Shown: positions 50,539 to 61,320 of the stretch, piece by piece | How positions within the stretch are numbered: the first letter of the stretch is position 1 | How the letters are laid out: the number at the start of each line of letters is the position of its first letter | Assembly: GCA_021613535.1 (NCBI GenBank) | Contig: CP075496.1 | Coordinates: 13,020,001 to 13,084,000 of the forward strand | DNA from: Adineta vaga | Lineage: Eukaryota > Rotifera | DNA: 64,000 nucleotides | Reading direction: 5' to 3' | Translations under genes and position numbers: made by a program | The notes under the pieces: model-generated | Databases searched by the model: none | Told to the model about the DNA's origin: nothing | The model's input: the letters and a program-made list of their open reading frames with translations, nothing else

Positions 50539-51147
50539 AATTTCAACTTTTATCTGAACAGAATATTTACTAACAATTCTAGTCATTGTTCTTCTTCTTC
50601 TTTTCGCAAATAATATTATAAATAAATATACGTATATTCGAAAATATTCTTCATATATATATATACAAATGTTGTGTCTGACTTTGATAATGGAAGAATG
50701 TATACTATTGTATTTCCTATTCATCAAATATTAAGTGACAGGAAATTTTTCAATGTAAACTATTGAAAGAAAGTAGTTTAGAGTATCAACATTGACGTCA
50801 CTGTTTGTTACAAAAGCAGATGATGAATAAGACAAAAAAAATAAGTAACCAACTAAATGAAAAGGATATAGCATTGCAAAATCAGAAATAGAATGCATAT
50901 CTTGTTATATCGATATCTACGAATTTTCAATAAGAATAGAGTCAAATGTATGTGAAAATAATTGAATGATAAAACCTCCTTCTTACGTCATCTTTACGAA
51001 AGAATTTTAAAGACAATAAATGGACGAATCGTATCATTTTACCGATCACTACTACACTGCTAGTAAGCGTACTTTTTCCTCTACTAATAAGTACACCATT
51101 CCTATTCTAGTCTCTGTCAAATCTATTCGTTATTTTAAAAATTTCAA
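50539..51147. other. Intergenic region, no gene seen
   Basis: 609 bp between the NR2E1-like stop and the UMPS start. AT-rich with a short TATATATATATA run (about 50655). Nothing else is supported. Confidence 0.5.
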
Positions 51148-53023
51148 ATGGATGATCTTGAAACACTTGTAGTAAAACTCTTTGATATTGAAGCATTTAA
51201 GTTTGGTTCATTTAAACTTAAAAGTGGCATTCAATCACCTATCTACATCGATTTACGTGTGATTATTAGTTATCCAGATATTTTGGTAATTTATTCATTT
51301 CTAATTGAATTTTTCTTGATACATGTTTTTAATACATATAGCGATCCATAGCTGTGCATATAAATGAAGTAATTCAACGTGCAAATATAACATGCGATTC
51401 GATCTGTGGAGTTCCATATACAGCATTACCAATTGCTTCTGTAAGATTTTTGTTTTTACTTGTCAAAACAAACGAACAGTTGTTTGTTGTTGAAAGATTA
51501 TCTGTGTTGATTATAAAAGACCAATGTTAATTCGACGAAAAGAAAAGAAAGATTACGGAACAAAAAAATTAATTGAAGGAAAATTTCAATCGAATGATCG
51601 ATGTTTAATTATTGAAGATATTGTTACGAGTGGATCGAGTGTCGCTGAAACGGCCGAAGTAAATCTTCGAATAGATGTTCTTATTTCAATTTGTTCGTTA
51701 TATGATTTACTATAGGTTCTTCGTACAGAAGGTTTACAAGTAACCGATGCAATTGTCTTTTTTGATCGAGAACAAAATGGTGAAAATAATTTGAGAGACA
51801 AAAATATTCGATTGTTTAGGTAAAAAAATTCTTCTTACGAATAAATAGATCGATATTATTTTATTCTAGAGTTTTGACTGTAACAGATGTCTTAAAACAT
51901 TTAGTGAAAAATGGTCGAATTACTGAAGAGATTTCGAAAGATGTTCAAGTATTTATTCGTGAAAATCAAATTCAATTATCTTCATTAAAACCAAATATTG
52001 TGGAAGTTAGAGGTTCTCCAATTCCGATTCGACAACGATTTCAAAGTATAATGAAAGAAAAGAAAACGAATCTTTGTTTATCTGCTGATTTAACAAGTCT
52101 TGATGAAATAATTGAAGTAAATGTTTTTGTTTGCAAAACCGTTTTTTAGTGTTTCATTCAATTTAGTTATCAAAACAAATTGGATCAAATATTTGTATGT
52201 TGAAAATTCATTGTGATATTCTCGATGATTTTTCAATGGACAAAATTCTACAATTAAAAGATATTTCGCGAAAATTAAATTTCCTTTTACTCGAAGATCG
52301 GTAATCAAAAGTTTCCGTGATAATTAGACTTGTTTTTATTTGATTTGATTTAGAAAATTTGCTGATATTGGAAATACAGTGAAGTTACAATATACGAAAG
52401 GACTTTTTCAAGTTGCTCAATGGGCAGATCTTGTTACTGTTCATATTTTACCTGGTGATGGTATTGTACAAGCATTAGAACAAGTAAATATTGTTAAATA
52501 ATTCTATCAGGTAAACGAAGAAGTATTAATTAGGCAGCTGAATCGATCGATGAACCACGTGGATGTTTATTGATTGCACAAATGTCATCGAAAGGTGCTC
52601 TTACGAACAATGAAGATTATGTTAAAGGTTTGTATGCAACAACTTCTGTTTGTTAGACAAGGTCTTCTGTTTCTTCTCTTTCAGGTGCAGTTCAATGTGC
52701 TAAAAAATACTCCGACTTTGTTATTGGATTTATCTCACAATCACGTCTAACAACCGATAATCAATATTTTCATTGTACTCCAGGTAAATCGATTTTCGTA
52801 TGATAAATTATAACTGATTTCATTGAAAAAAGGTGTTCATTTGAGTAATACTGGTGATCAACTTGGTCAACAATATGTAACACCTCGGCAAGCCATTGAT
52901 GGTCGTGGTGCTGATATTCTTATTGTTGGTCGTGCTATACTTGATTCAATTAATCGAGTAAAAACTGCTCAAGAATATCAAGAAGAAGGTTACCAAGCAT
53001 ACGAACAATTACGTCATGTTTAA
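51148..53023 (+). CDS. UMPS: UMP synthase (orotate phosphoribosyltransferase - OMP decarboxylase)
   Basis: Bifunctional enzyme making UMP from orotate via OMP, the last two steps of de novo pyrimidine synthesis in the cytosol. The N-terminal OPRT domain has [38 protein letters not shown] and the PRPP-binding loop [20 protein letters not shown]. The C-terminal OMPDC domain has [30 protein letters not shown] with the catalytic D-x-K-x-x-D, then [37 protein letters not shown] and the phosphate-binding [13 protein letters not shown]. Both catalytic halves look intact across about nine exons. The fusion order OPRT then OMPDC is the animal order. Confidence 0.93.
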
Positions 53024-53292
53024 AAAGCATATCTTGTTTGCTTTTTTATATGTTGGATTCTATCTCTAAATAAAATATGATAGAAAAACTAAATCTTCTC
53101 ATTGACTTATATGTCATATTGATTTTCGAGGTCAACATGTGTCTTATATATTTTTGCAATTCAATGAGTTCTCGTTCTTACATGAAGAGAACAAAGAAAA
53201 GAAGAGAAAGAAACCATGATCTTCTCATACTTAAGCATGGCTTATTTAATATATCGCTCAACATTTTATTTCAATATTATTCACGAGCAACG

Positions 53293-54138
53293 ATGATGAT
53301 GATGATGATGATCTTCAATATATATTTTATTTTGTTATTTCATTCTATCCATGGACTACAAAGAAATTACAATAGATTTATGCCAGATTTACCACCTGTA
53401 CCATCAGCAAGACCTTCTGGATCAATTCCAATCATGACACGTGAATCTCATCCATTAACAGCACGTTCATTTTCAAAAATAAACTTGTCAGGTGGACCAT
53501 TCAATGTGAAATTCTATCATAATACAAATTTTAATGATAACTATACATCAGTTGAAATTGAAGCTGAGCAATCTATACATAAATTCATTTCAATTGATAT
53601 CATTCAAAATGATATTCTTACAATTCGTTTGACAGAAAATTTAAATATCAATAATCAAACAAATATAACATTAGTGATTATCTATCAACAATTAACAGAA
53701 CTTTATATTGATGGTATGACCAATATACAATGTATTAATCAAATTCAAACAAATATCTTTCGTATACATAATCGTGGTACTGGTTCAATTAAGTTGAAAC
53801 TGAATGTGAATATTCTTGATGCCTATTTGCATTCAATTGGTCGAGTAAAAATATGTGGACAAGTTAATGAAGAAGCCATTTTAAAATCCTTAGGTGTTGG
53901 TGATGTCGATTGCCGACATTTATTAACGAAAAAAATGAATGTCGTTTCAAGTGGTATTGGAAATATTTATGTTACAGCTACTGATGAAGTTCAAATAACA
54001 TTAAGTGGTATTGGTACTGTTTATTATGCAGGTCCATTGAAGCAACAAATTAAAACAGGTTTAGGAAATATTGTTGAAATTCCTAATATTTCATCGACAT
54101 ATGATGATCAACAGATTCTCAATGAAGAATTACATTAG
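53293..54138 (+). CDS. Secreted GIN/DUF2807 (bacterial-type beta-helix) protein (281 aa, intronless)
   Basis: Single exon. A run of ATG codons at 53293 makes the exact start uncertain. The next stretch IFNIYFILLFHSIHG is a good signal peptide; the frame is open farther upstream, but that part looks non-coding. After a Pro-rich linker, two blocks fit the GIN domain (DUF2807). One is FSKINLSGGPFNVKFYH followed by ISIDIIQNDILTIRL, NITLVIIYQQLTELYIDGM and IQCI. The other ends in VNVLDAY-like strands, VVSSGIGNIYV, TLSGIGTVYYAGPLKQQIKT and GLGNI. The recurring S-G-x-G-x-I and V/I-Y-x-G steps are typical of this right-handed beta-helix family, which is best known in Bacteroidota. Lack of introns and the domain suggest old horizontal transfer; function unknown. 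Confidence 0.65.
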   Translation: MMMMMMIFNIYFILLFHSIHGLQRNYNRFMPDLPPVPSARPSGSIPIMTRESHPLTARSFSKINLSGGPFNVKFYHNTNFNDNYTSVEIEAEQSIHKFISIDIIQNDILTIRLTENLNINNQTNITLVIIYQQLTELYIDGMTNIQCINQIQTNIFRIHNRGTGSIKLKLNVNILDAYLHSIGRVKICGQVNEEAILKSLGVGDVDCRHLLTKKMNVVSSGIGNIYVTATDEVQITLSGIGTVYYAGPLKQQIKTGLGNIVEIPNISSTYDDQQILNEELH

Positions 54139-54642
54139 ACAACTTGATATATATTTTCTCGTTTTTTGCTTCTTCTTTCCTATTTGTAGCAATTTTAATA
54201 AAAGAAAATGTAGTTATTTTTCTTTCTTTCTTTCTTTTTATCAAATGACCTATTCACATTTGATCAAAATCATTATTTGGTATGCAAGCTGTTCTCTATT
54301 TATTTGTTACGAACATCGACACATATATGTCTATAAATATAAGTAAGAAAATGATCTAACTAGTCGGAAGATAAGAAAAAGAGAAAAGAAGAAGAAGAAG
54401 AGGAAGAGGAAGAGAAGTCGAATTCATTGCGACGGAAAATGTCGCCCGAACGCATACACGATACGACCACCATCTGGCTCTGTTCTTGAGACGAGGACGA
54501 TTCTGATAGATGCGATCATAATGACGAGTAAGAAAAAAGGCAAAGAGACAGAGAAGAAGAGAGAAACAACTCGGAACTCTCTCTCCTTTGCCGCTGCCAT
54601 CCCGTTGAGACCACGGATCGTTTATGTGTCCTTCTCTTACAT

Positions 54643-54674
<32 letters not shown>

Positions 54675-54941
54675 TTATTTATATGTAAATGCACATTGAG
54701 ATAGACGCAAACGATTCAACCATACTGGTGATAAAACTGCCGATAGCGATGTCTCCTAACTTTTTTATGTCTCTTCATTCGTCTCAAATAGCAATACATA
54801 AAAGATGATGATAATCAAAAGCATCTTGCAAATGTTATTCTCCTTTATTTAATGGATGATTGTTTTTAAACAGATACATTATATATTATCGACTTATTCT
54901 AGACTAAAACTACTTAATAGGAAGAAAATCAATACTAACAA
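54139..54941. other. Intergenic region with simple repeats
   Basis: About 800 bp containing a GAAGAAGAAG/GAGGAAGAGG tract (about 54385-54418), a CA/TA microsatellite and a somewhat GC-richer segment (54420-54620). No gene is supported. Confidence 0.5.
54641..54674. repeat. (CA)n(TA)n microsatellite
   Basis: An ACACAC run of about 19 nt passes directly into a TATATA run of about 14 nt. Compound dinucleotide repeat in intergenic DNA. Confidence 0.9.
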
Positions 54942-55667
54942 TTGATAAGTATTAGTATGCATCGAAGATATTCATCGAAATCTTATGATATTTTACATGG
55001 AATTAATGTACCTTCTAATATATCATCAATATTTACGTATCTCAGTTATTTTCCACCCCCACCACCATTACTACCTGGTCCGCCTCCTCAACGTTCTTGG
55101 ACATGTTCTGCTTATTCTCTATCATCTTCATCTTGTTTTGTTTCGGATGACTTAAATCCTTCAAGTTTACGTACATATATTCCATTGACAGTTGGTAATC
55201 AATCATCATCAATAAAAAATACATCTCCAATAACAAAAATCACATATTCAAATTCGAAAATCTCACCCATTGTACAATTCTTACAGACACATCTAACAGT
55301 TATTCTTCTTTTAATTATTCTTCTAAGTATATTAATCTTTCTTATTTTATTCTTCTTATTATTTCTTTACATTCAACGTGTACGTCATCGAAGATTATCA
55401 ACAACTCTTCATACTACAACAGATGATATTAATAATAATAATAATAATTTAGAATCAAATCATCATCATACGAATAAAAATAAACATTTTTATTATCATT
55501 TAATACCTTATCGTGAAAAAACCACAAAGACAGTACGAAAAACAATTGATGAGAATAATCGATTAAATTCAACAAATCATGATTCATCTGTACTTGAAGT
55601 TATTCATCTAACTAAATCAAATGCAACATATAAAAATAATAATGAGGAACAAGAAGAAGCTCTTTAA
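54942..55667 (+). CDS. Orphan single-pass membrane protein (about 241 aa, intronless)
   Basis: Single open frame; the first ATGs are at 54942 (MISI…) and 54957 (MHRRYSS…). The N-terminal half is Ser-rich with a polyproline block PPPPPLLPGPPPQRSW. A very hydrophobic transmembrane helix (HLTVILLLIILLSILIFLIL and on to about residue 147) is followed by basic residues (QRVRHRRL). The cytoplasmic tail is Asn/His/Lys-rich (NNNNNLESNHHHTNKNKH), ending EEQEEAL. No cleavable signal peptide is visible, so it may insert through its anchor. Family not recognised. It follows another intronless gene on the same strand. Confidence 0.5.
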   Translation: MISISMHRRYSSKSYDILHGINVPSNISSIFTYLSYFPPPPPLLPGPPPQRSWTCSAYSLSSSSCFVSDDLNPSSLRTYIPLTVGNQSSSIKNTSPITKITYSNSKISPIVQFLQTHLTVILLLIILLSILIFLILFFLLFLYIQRVRHRRLSTTLHTTTDDINNNNNNLESNHHHTNKNKHFYYHLIPYREKTTKTVRKTIDENNRLNSTNHDSSVLEVIHLTKSNATYKNNNEEQEEAL

Positions 55668-55812
55668 TCTTTTCTTCTGTGTTTTCTTTTGCTTGCTGTA
55701 AATCTTCATTTCTTTTTCTTTTTCCTCAGGAAAGAAAAAATACAAAAAGTGTTTTTATCTAAAACGTTTCATTTCTTGTCTTTGCTCCACATATATGTTG
55801 ATTAAATATCAA

Positions 55813-57672
55813 TCATTTTCGAACGCTAATCATTAGAATCGTTGTAGAATTGCAATCATACGATCCTAATGTTCGATTATCATCAAGTTGATCAAAAAAA
55901 TTGCCAGGTTTTGTTAATGTTATTTGATTTGGTTTAAGATTTTCTTGTTTACCAAACATTTGCTTCAATTCATAGATAGTTTTATCCAATGTTATTCGAT
56001 ATTTATATTCTTGATTGAGAGACGTTCGAAGAGTTAAACATATTGATCTATTCATTTTTGTTTAAAGAAAAAAAAAAAGGGAAAACAAACGAAATTATTT
56101 GATTTATTTAGTTTGTTTTTTTTCGGTACTTACTCAGATGGAATAAATACGTTCGTCTGTTGATTAGATTTTGGTTCAGTTGTATTGCTGATATTTAATT
56201 GAATATGATTACACATTTGATTAATTTGATTAATTTGTTCGGGATCGTATTGAAGAGTTATTTCGATAGTCTAGGAATGAGAAAAATATATATTTATAAG
56301 GATGAATTCATCGAGTTTGTTCTTTCTATCTTTACATACATTTAGATGAGCATAATGTTCAGCTAGTTTTGTACTTAAATGTGATTGAATATCAGATGCT
56401 TTCTTTAGTAAATCGATTAATTCAGGTTCATTTTTACTAAACAAAATGAATCATTGTTTTGAATAAAGAGATTAGATCAATAGTTTACCTATCGAGGTGA
56501 TGATTTCTTTTCGTTAGTTCTAAGCGAGATTGTTCCAATGCTTGAAGATCACTTTCGACATTCCTAACAAATAAATATGTCTGTAAGTAATAATAGGGAA
56601 CTTTACATTTCCGTTTGATAATAACAAGAAATATTTCTCAGGTAATAAGTTCATTTAGTTCTATCGGAAATTTGAATCAATATCAACCTTGATAACTACA
56701 ACTACGATTCATCTGGATGAGAATTTATTTTGTTGATTATTGTGAATCTATTAAGATTATTTCAATCCATCACATTAAGTATTATTTTCAATTATTCAAT
56801 AAAAAGCATTTGATGAAATGAGTTCTATTATTATTATTTCTTTCATCTCAATTATTTTCTGTTTTCAAATCACTTGGGATTAATGATTAATGTAACTTAC
56901 GTTAATAAATTTCCTTGATGAAATTCAAGTTGCTTGAGTATATCGAGTTGTTTATTTAGTAAAATAGAGTCGTGATGTTGTCGAATATTTTGGAATTGAT
57001 TGCAGATTTCATTTCGTACAGTTCTAAAAGCATCATGAATTGATACTAACAAAAAAAAACGAATGTTTCAATTGTGCAAAAAGTTTATTTTTCATAGAAA
57101 ACCTTTCAAATTATTTTGATCTGTTTCTTGTAATTGATCGAGTGTTGTTTTTGTAGATTGTCTTATATCATTAATATGCTGTTCATTACAGTTCGTACAT
57201 TTTGTTGCATTACAATGTTCACATATGGTTAAAGTTTCTAGCTTATCACAACATGGACATTTTGCTTTGACAGGTTGAACGTCCATTAAATTAGTTAACA
57301 ATATATTTCCAGGCAATTCAGTTGGTCCTTGCGTTAAATGCGTTACTTTTCGACATGTTGGACTATATAGATATGAAGAAGAAAAGATTTTTCTATGATT
57401 CAAAAGAATTAGTTTTAAATATACCAAGTTAATGTTTGACGCTGAGTAATATACATTCCTATTGAAAAAAAGTATATAAAATAAAAGCGTAGAAAAAGAT
57501 TATCAATGAAATTACTTTGCAAACATGATAAACAAAATGTATGTTGACATGGAAGAACTTTTGGTGTTTGAAATCGATCCAAACAAATGACACATTGTAA
57601 AAGATCTTCAAGCTTTTCAAACTTATAAACGTTGCTCATCTTTTTCAATGAAATACAATTATTAATATTCAT
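55813..57672 (-). CDS. RING - B-box - coiled coil - ubiquitin-like protein (379 aa, 8 exons)
   Basis: Exons 57516-57672, 57425-57458, 57103-57362, 56901-57045, 56489-56563, 56340-56436, 56134-56270 and 55813-56047 sum to 1,140 nt, 380 codons with stop. The C3HC4 RING is split over three exons: [19 protein letters not shown] and, after splicing, LTCPTCRK, so all zinc ligands are present. A B-box-like Cys/His cluster follows ([25 protein letters not shown]), then a coiled coil ([37 protein letters not shown]). The last about 75 residues look like a ubiquitin-like fold ([50 protein letters not shown]). The front is TRIM-like, so E3 ligase activity is likely. An alternative start is MSNVYK at 57639 (368 aa). 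Confidence 0.72.
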
Positions 57673-58957
57673 ACATTCATTTGCTTGTTTCAACTGGTTT
57701 GTCTGTCATAAGTCGATGAATCATCATCGATTTTGATTGGATTAAAAATGAGGACAACAGTTCCAATGTTTATTTTCTTATATCAATCTCAACTCAATAA
57801 TATATTTCGTTGTAATTATTGGAGAACATGTAGAATCGATGACTATTTAAGTTGATACAAATGCATTTCAATCCCATTCTCTCTATCTCTCTCGGATTGA
57901 TATGCTCAATTTATCATTTGAGTAAGATAATATAGCTATAAAGAACAATTGTACCATATTTTATAGGTAAGTTATATTTTGCCCTACTCTCTGGTCCCCA
58001 GAAAGTTGGGCAAACCATAATCTACCTAAATTAAGACATTCATTATTATGTATCGTTTGTTGATTTCAATAAAATCATTTGCTAGAGTATTTGTATTGAC
58101 TACAAAAATATGTGTCTGATTGTTTGATAAATATTTTAGTACTTGGATAAGATCTTTTTCAAAGAATTGAGCTTTTTATTTATACAATTTATACAAAAAC
58201 AAGTTCCTTGACTTTGATTATCATTTAGTTAAACTTTATGCAAAAGAATTGCATTTAATATTCAACCAAAAAGAGAAAAAAAATTGTAAATCTCTGATTA
58301 AATTATTATAAAATTATGTACTAGTTTCAAAAAAAGATATTTTATTGATAATGTGAAAATTACTTCTTTTTTCAAAAACTAATTTTTTTCAAGTTTAAAA
58401 TTTATCTATCATTCATTTCCTAAAAGCCTACACTCTGTTGAGTATTTGCTTCTCTTATCTGTTGCTGCTCGTTACAATAAAAAACTCTTTGCTTTGTATC
58501 AATTCAATATTAGCAAACGAAATAGGATATTGTTTCGTATTAATGTACTAAAACTGGCAAAAAGTCATCATGTTATGACAATAATAAATTTACAAGTGAA
58601 AAAACATTTTTTCTATAATAAATGAATTTAATACTTCTGTGTGAACTCCAATATTCGTTTTATTTACTTCTTGATCCATATCATCAAAATGAAACCATTC
58701 CTTTTTTACTTATTATTTACCTGATATTAGTTTAGTATGCACTTTTGTTTCTTGTCAGTTAAAGTAAGTATTCATTCATTCTAGCTGAATCTATTCTTTT
58801 ACCGATGTTAGTTTAGATAAAACATGTTGATACGTTTGATTCATCTTGTTATGTCTCTCGTTCAGATACAAATTTTCATCTAATGTAAGAATTTATGTGA
58901 TTATAACGAAAAGAATCTCATTTTTAATTTTTTCTAGAAATTAGTCTTAATGAAACA
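57673..58957. other. Divergent intergenic region with a hairpin
   Basis: About 1.28 kb between divergent genes. Mostly AT-rich with no ORF of note. The one structured element is the inverted repeat at 57964-58028 (separate entry). The stretch 58735-58920 contains acceptor- and donor-like signals that may belong to a 5'UTR exon of the next gene. Confidence 0.45.
57964..58028. repeat. 65-nt imperfect inverted repeat (hairpin)
   Basis: The sequence folds about a centre at 57996. The inner arm TTTGCCC-x-ACT-x-TCTGG pairs with CCAGA-x-AGT-x-GGGCAAA (15 of 17 positions) around a 3-nt TCC loop. The pairing continues outward to TAGGTA (57964-57969) and TACCTA (58023-58028), giving about 25 of 31 paired positions. 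The GC-rich core stands out from the AT-rich surroundings. It could be a miRNA-like precursor, a MITE remnant or a cruciform. Confidence 0.6.
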
Positions 58958-59764
58958 ATGACTCGTATTCAAGTATTCGACAAAAAACATAACTGTCCAG
59001 CCATTATGATGACTGATTCAAATAATTGTTTGAGCATTACATACTTACAAACATATTTTACAGATGCAACGGGTCTATATTTCTATGAAGAAGATCAGAA
59101 CTTGAAAATTCTGTAAGTGGGAAGCTAGGCAGCATGACTATCAAATAACATATAATTATTCTTTCTATTTAGTGTTCCTCGTATTGATAGAGATCAATTT
59201 CAGTGTAATTGGCACGCAGACACGATTTATTACCCATACTATCCAAGTAGATCAAATTAAAAAAAATTATAATATACTCATAGTTTTGTTTTAATAGATG
59301 ATGATTCTCAACCAACATCAACTCCAACAACTAATTTTTTTAGACAATTATTATTTACAGCTGCAGGTAAGTGTATTGCTCAAGAGTCTCTTCAAAGATC
59401 GTATTCAAGGATATTAATTTTGTGGCAAAATGATTATCTAATAGAGAAGTAGTCGATGAGGAAAGGAAAATTCAAATTTATAAATAATGTTACCAATATA
59501 GATGGCGTTTGCAGTTCTCTTAGTACAGCGAGCTGATCTATAATACGATGAATACTCTATAAAGCTGAGACTAGACCTATCATCCGTATTCTTGACGATA
59601 GACAATAATGAGCATTCCTCATTTTTTAATGCCTTCAAATAGCAATGGCGACTCTTATATTTTACCGTCTCTTCTTATTCTTAGTAAAAGTCAGTGAAAG
59701 CTTGAGTTTGCCACAAAATCTAAGTCCTTTTTACCATCCGAAGATGCATGTCATTATCGAATAG
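58958..59764 (+). CDS. TDP-43 N-terminal-domain-like protein without RRMs (125 aa, 4 exons)
   Basis: Exons 58958-59112, 59173-59246, 59298-59366 and 59685-59764 sum to 378 nt, 126 codons with stop. Residues about 1-78 fit the ubiquitin-like N-terminal domain of TDP-43: strand MTRIQVF, then LSITYLQTYFTDATGLYFYE (compare the FpgAcGLryr region), NLKILVPRIDRDQF and the closing NWHADTIYYPYYP, which matches the W-x-x-x-V-V-N-Y-P end of the domain. Only a short Thr/Ser/Pro linker and a 26-residue tail follow; the RRMs and Gly-rich tail of TDP-43 are absent. That domain drives TDP-43 head-to-tail self-assembly. The last exon lies past a 318-nt intron and is the least certain part. The call rests on pattern and reading-frame continuity. 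Confidence 0.5.
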
Positions 59765-59849
59765 GATATTCATATTATAACGATTGTTTTTCTGACAAGA
59801 TTTTTCCTTGTCACTCCAACATATAAAAAAGTCGAATAAATAAAAACAT

Positions 59850-60355
59850 ATGGGTAATATTGTAAGTACTTTTCTTGGTAGAATATTTGTTTGTCAATAA
59901 ACGTAACATGAACTTTTCTTTTTTACGATCTATTTGTATGTCATCAGTTGTTTGTTAGTGAGTGTATTCTTTTATATGTACTGCGCTTTTTTTTATGAAA
60001 ATTGGATATGTGTTTATCCTATTAATCTCATATTAAATACTCAAAGTCAAAGATTATTACAATTTTTTTGTTTTCTCTTTTACGTATAGTCTTCGTGTGG
60101 ATCAATTCTGCGATTTCGTTTATGTACGTTAACTTACACGATGACTGGATTAGAAAAAGTTTTTCATCGTATCGTGAGGTAATTGTTTTAATAGGAAGAA
60201 CATTTTTAGCTTTTTCCTATAGCCTCTTATTCATTCTTATTCTCACTTGTTTTTCGACGCCTATTATCCGCTTTATTTGGTCGATGTTAAAGCAATGGTT
60301 CTCAGACATAGATTTTGATAACCTTGTGGTACACAACGTGTTGTATCACCAATAA
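59850..60355 (+). CDS. Possible small membrane protein (77 aa, 3 exons)
   Basis: Candidate model with exons 59850-59861, 60090-60178 and 60223-60355, summing to 234 nt (78 codons with stop), with GT-AG introns of 228 and 44 nt. The N-terminus MGNISSCG would suit N-myristoylation and palmitoylation. A hydrophobic segment follows (SLLFILILTCFSTPIIRFIW), then a short polar tail. If the 44-nt intron is retained, a second frame reading VFVWINSAISF and on stays open through the same region, but it has no good start codon. No family recognised. RNA evidence would decide between this model and noncoding DNA. Confidence 0.3.
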
Positions 60356-60811
60356 AACTGAATATAGACTTTTCGATTTACACATATAATTCAAGATTAA
60401 TTAGCTCGCAAAAGCTCTCATTAAAAGACACTAACTTACGATAATTTCATTTTGTCATTCATTGATTCGAATTAATTAATTTGGCAAAGATGTATTCAGA
60501 TAACAGTCATAAAAAAGATTGATTGAACTTTGATAGCACAATTACTGAAAGGTTTATTTATCTAAAACTAATCTCATTAATGTTAGTAGTCTATTGATTA
60601 TATATACATATGACACTCATATAGATATGTGATTTATTGTACATTTATTTGTTTGAAGATGATTCTTGTACTTTTATACAGTAAGTTTATTACGCGTTAA
60701 GTATAAATATTCGATAAAATTAGCGCGTTTGTTGAAAAGACAAAAAGCTGTATGAATATCATTTTAAAGAATAATATTAATAAAGAATTTTTCGAAAAAT
60801 ATCAGATAAAT
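60356..60811. other. Intergenic region, no gene seen
   Basis: About 455 bp of very AT-rich sequence between the small membrane-protein candidate and the minus-strand pseudogene. Confidence 0.5.
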
Positions 60812-61320
60812 TTATTTGAAAATTTCATGTCGTTTAGCATTTGAAATACTTCGTACTACATGAATATCTTCACTAAATAATGATTCATCAATATTCGGCC
60901 AATGTTTTTGTTTATTAACATAGAACTTTTTAATAAAATCTCGCGAAGAAATTGTATATTGAAAAATCATGTCCAATTATAAATGAATGTGATGCATTTT
61001 TTCTTGCAATTGTAACAATAATTTGTCTATGTATTGATGGAATAACATCAAATAATTGCAGCAGTGGACAATGTATCCAGTCGTTCGAGAAATTGTTTCC
61101 GTTTATGGAGAAATTCTTCACCCCACATAAAATCGTGTTTAACAAAGAGAAATGGAAAGAAAGAATATACATCTACACAAATATAGCTGTTATAAATGAA
61201 GTACTTATCACATGCTATTCTACATATATCTTACGTGCTTTATATTTTTTACTACCATTCAATTTACAAAATTCTTTAGTTGCTCGTTCAGGTTATCGTC
61301 ATTTCTATCTGACGTAGGGA
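60812..61320 (-). pseudogene. Frame-broken remnant of an unidentified gene
   Basis: On the minus strand protein-like sequence runs through three different frames with no room for introns. HDFMWGEEFLHKRKQFLERL ends at a stop near 61048. It continues in another frame as LQLFDVIPSIHRQIIVTIAR and on to GHDFSIYNF, then shifts again to SSRDFIKKFYVNKQKHWPNI and ends NAKRHEIFK at 60812. An upstream piece (RATKEFCKLNGSKKYK, 61210-61290) also contains stops. At least two frameshifts plus stops indicate decay. The composition (charged, with aromatic residues, ordered) is unlike chance AT-rich translation. I cannot name the parent family; a mobile-element or an enzyme copy are both possible. Confidence 0.4.

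Noticed and set aside
53077-53292. N-terminal extension of the GIN/DUF2807 gene by about 72 codons
   Set aside because: Irregular composition with no similarity to the family; starting at the ATG run (53293) places a clean signal peptide at the N-terminus.
54356-54694. 112-codon minus-strand frame in the intergenic region with Ser/Leu/Tyr runs
   Set aside because: Spans GA, CA and TA simple repeats; no start context, homology or splice partners.
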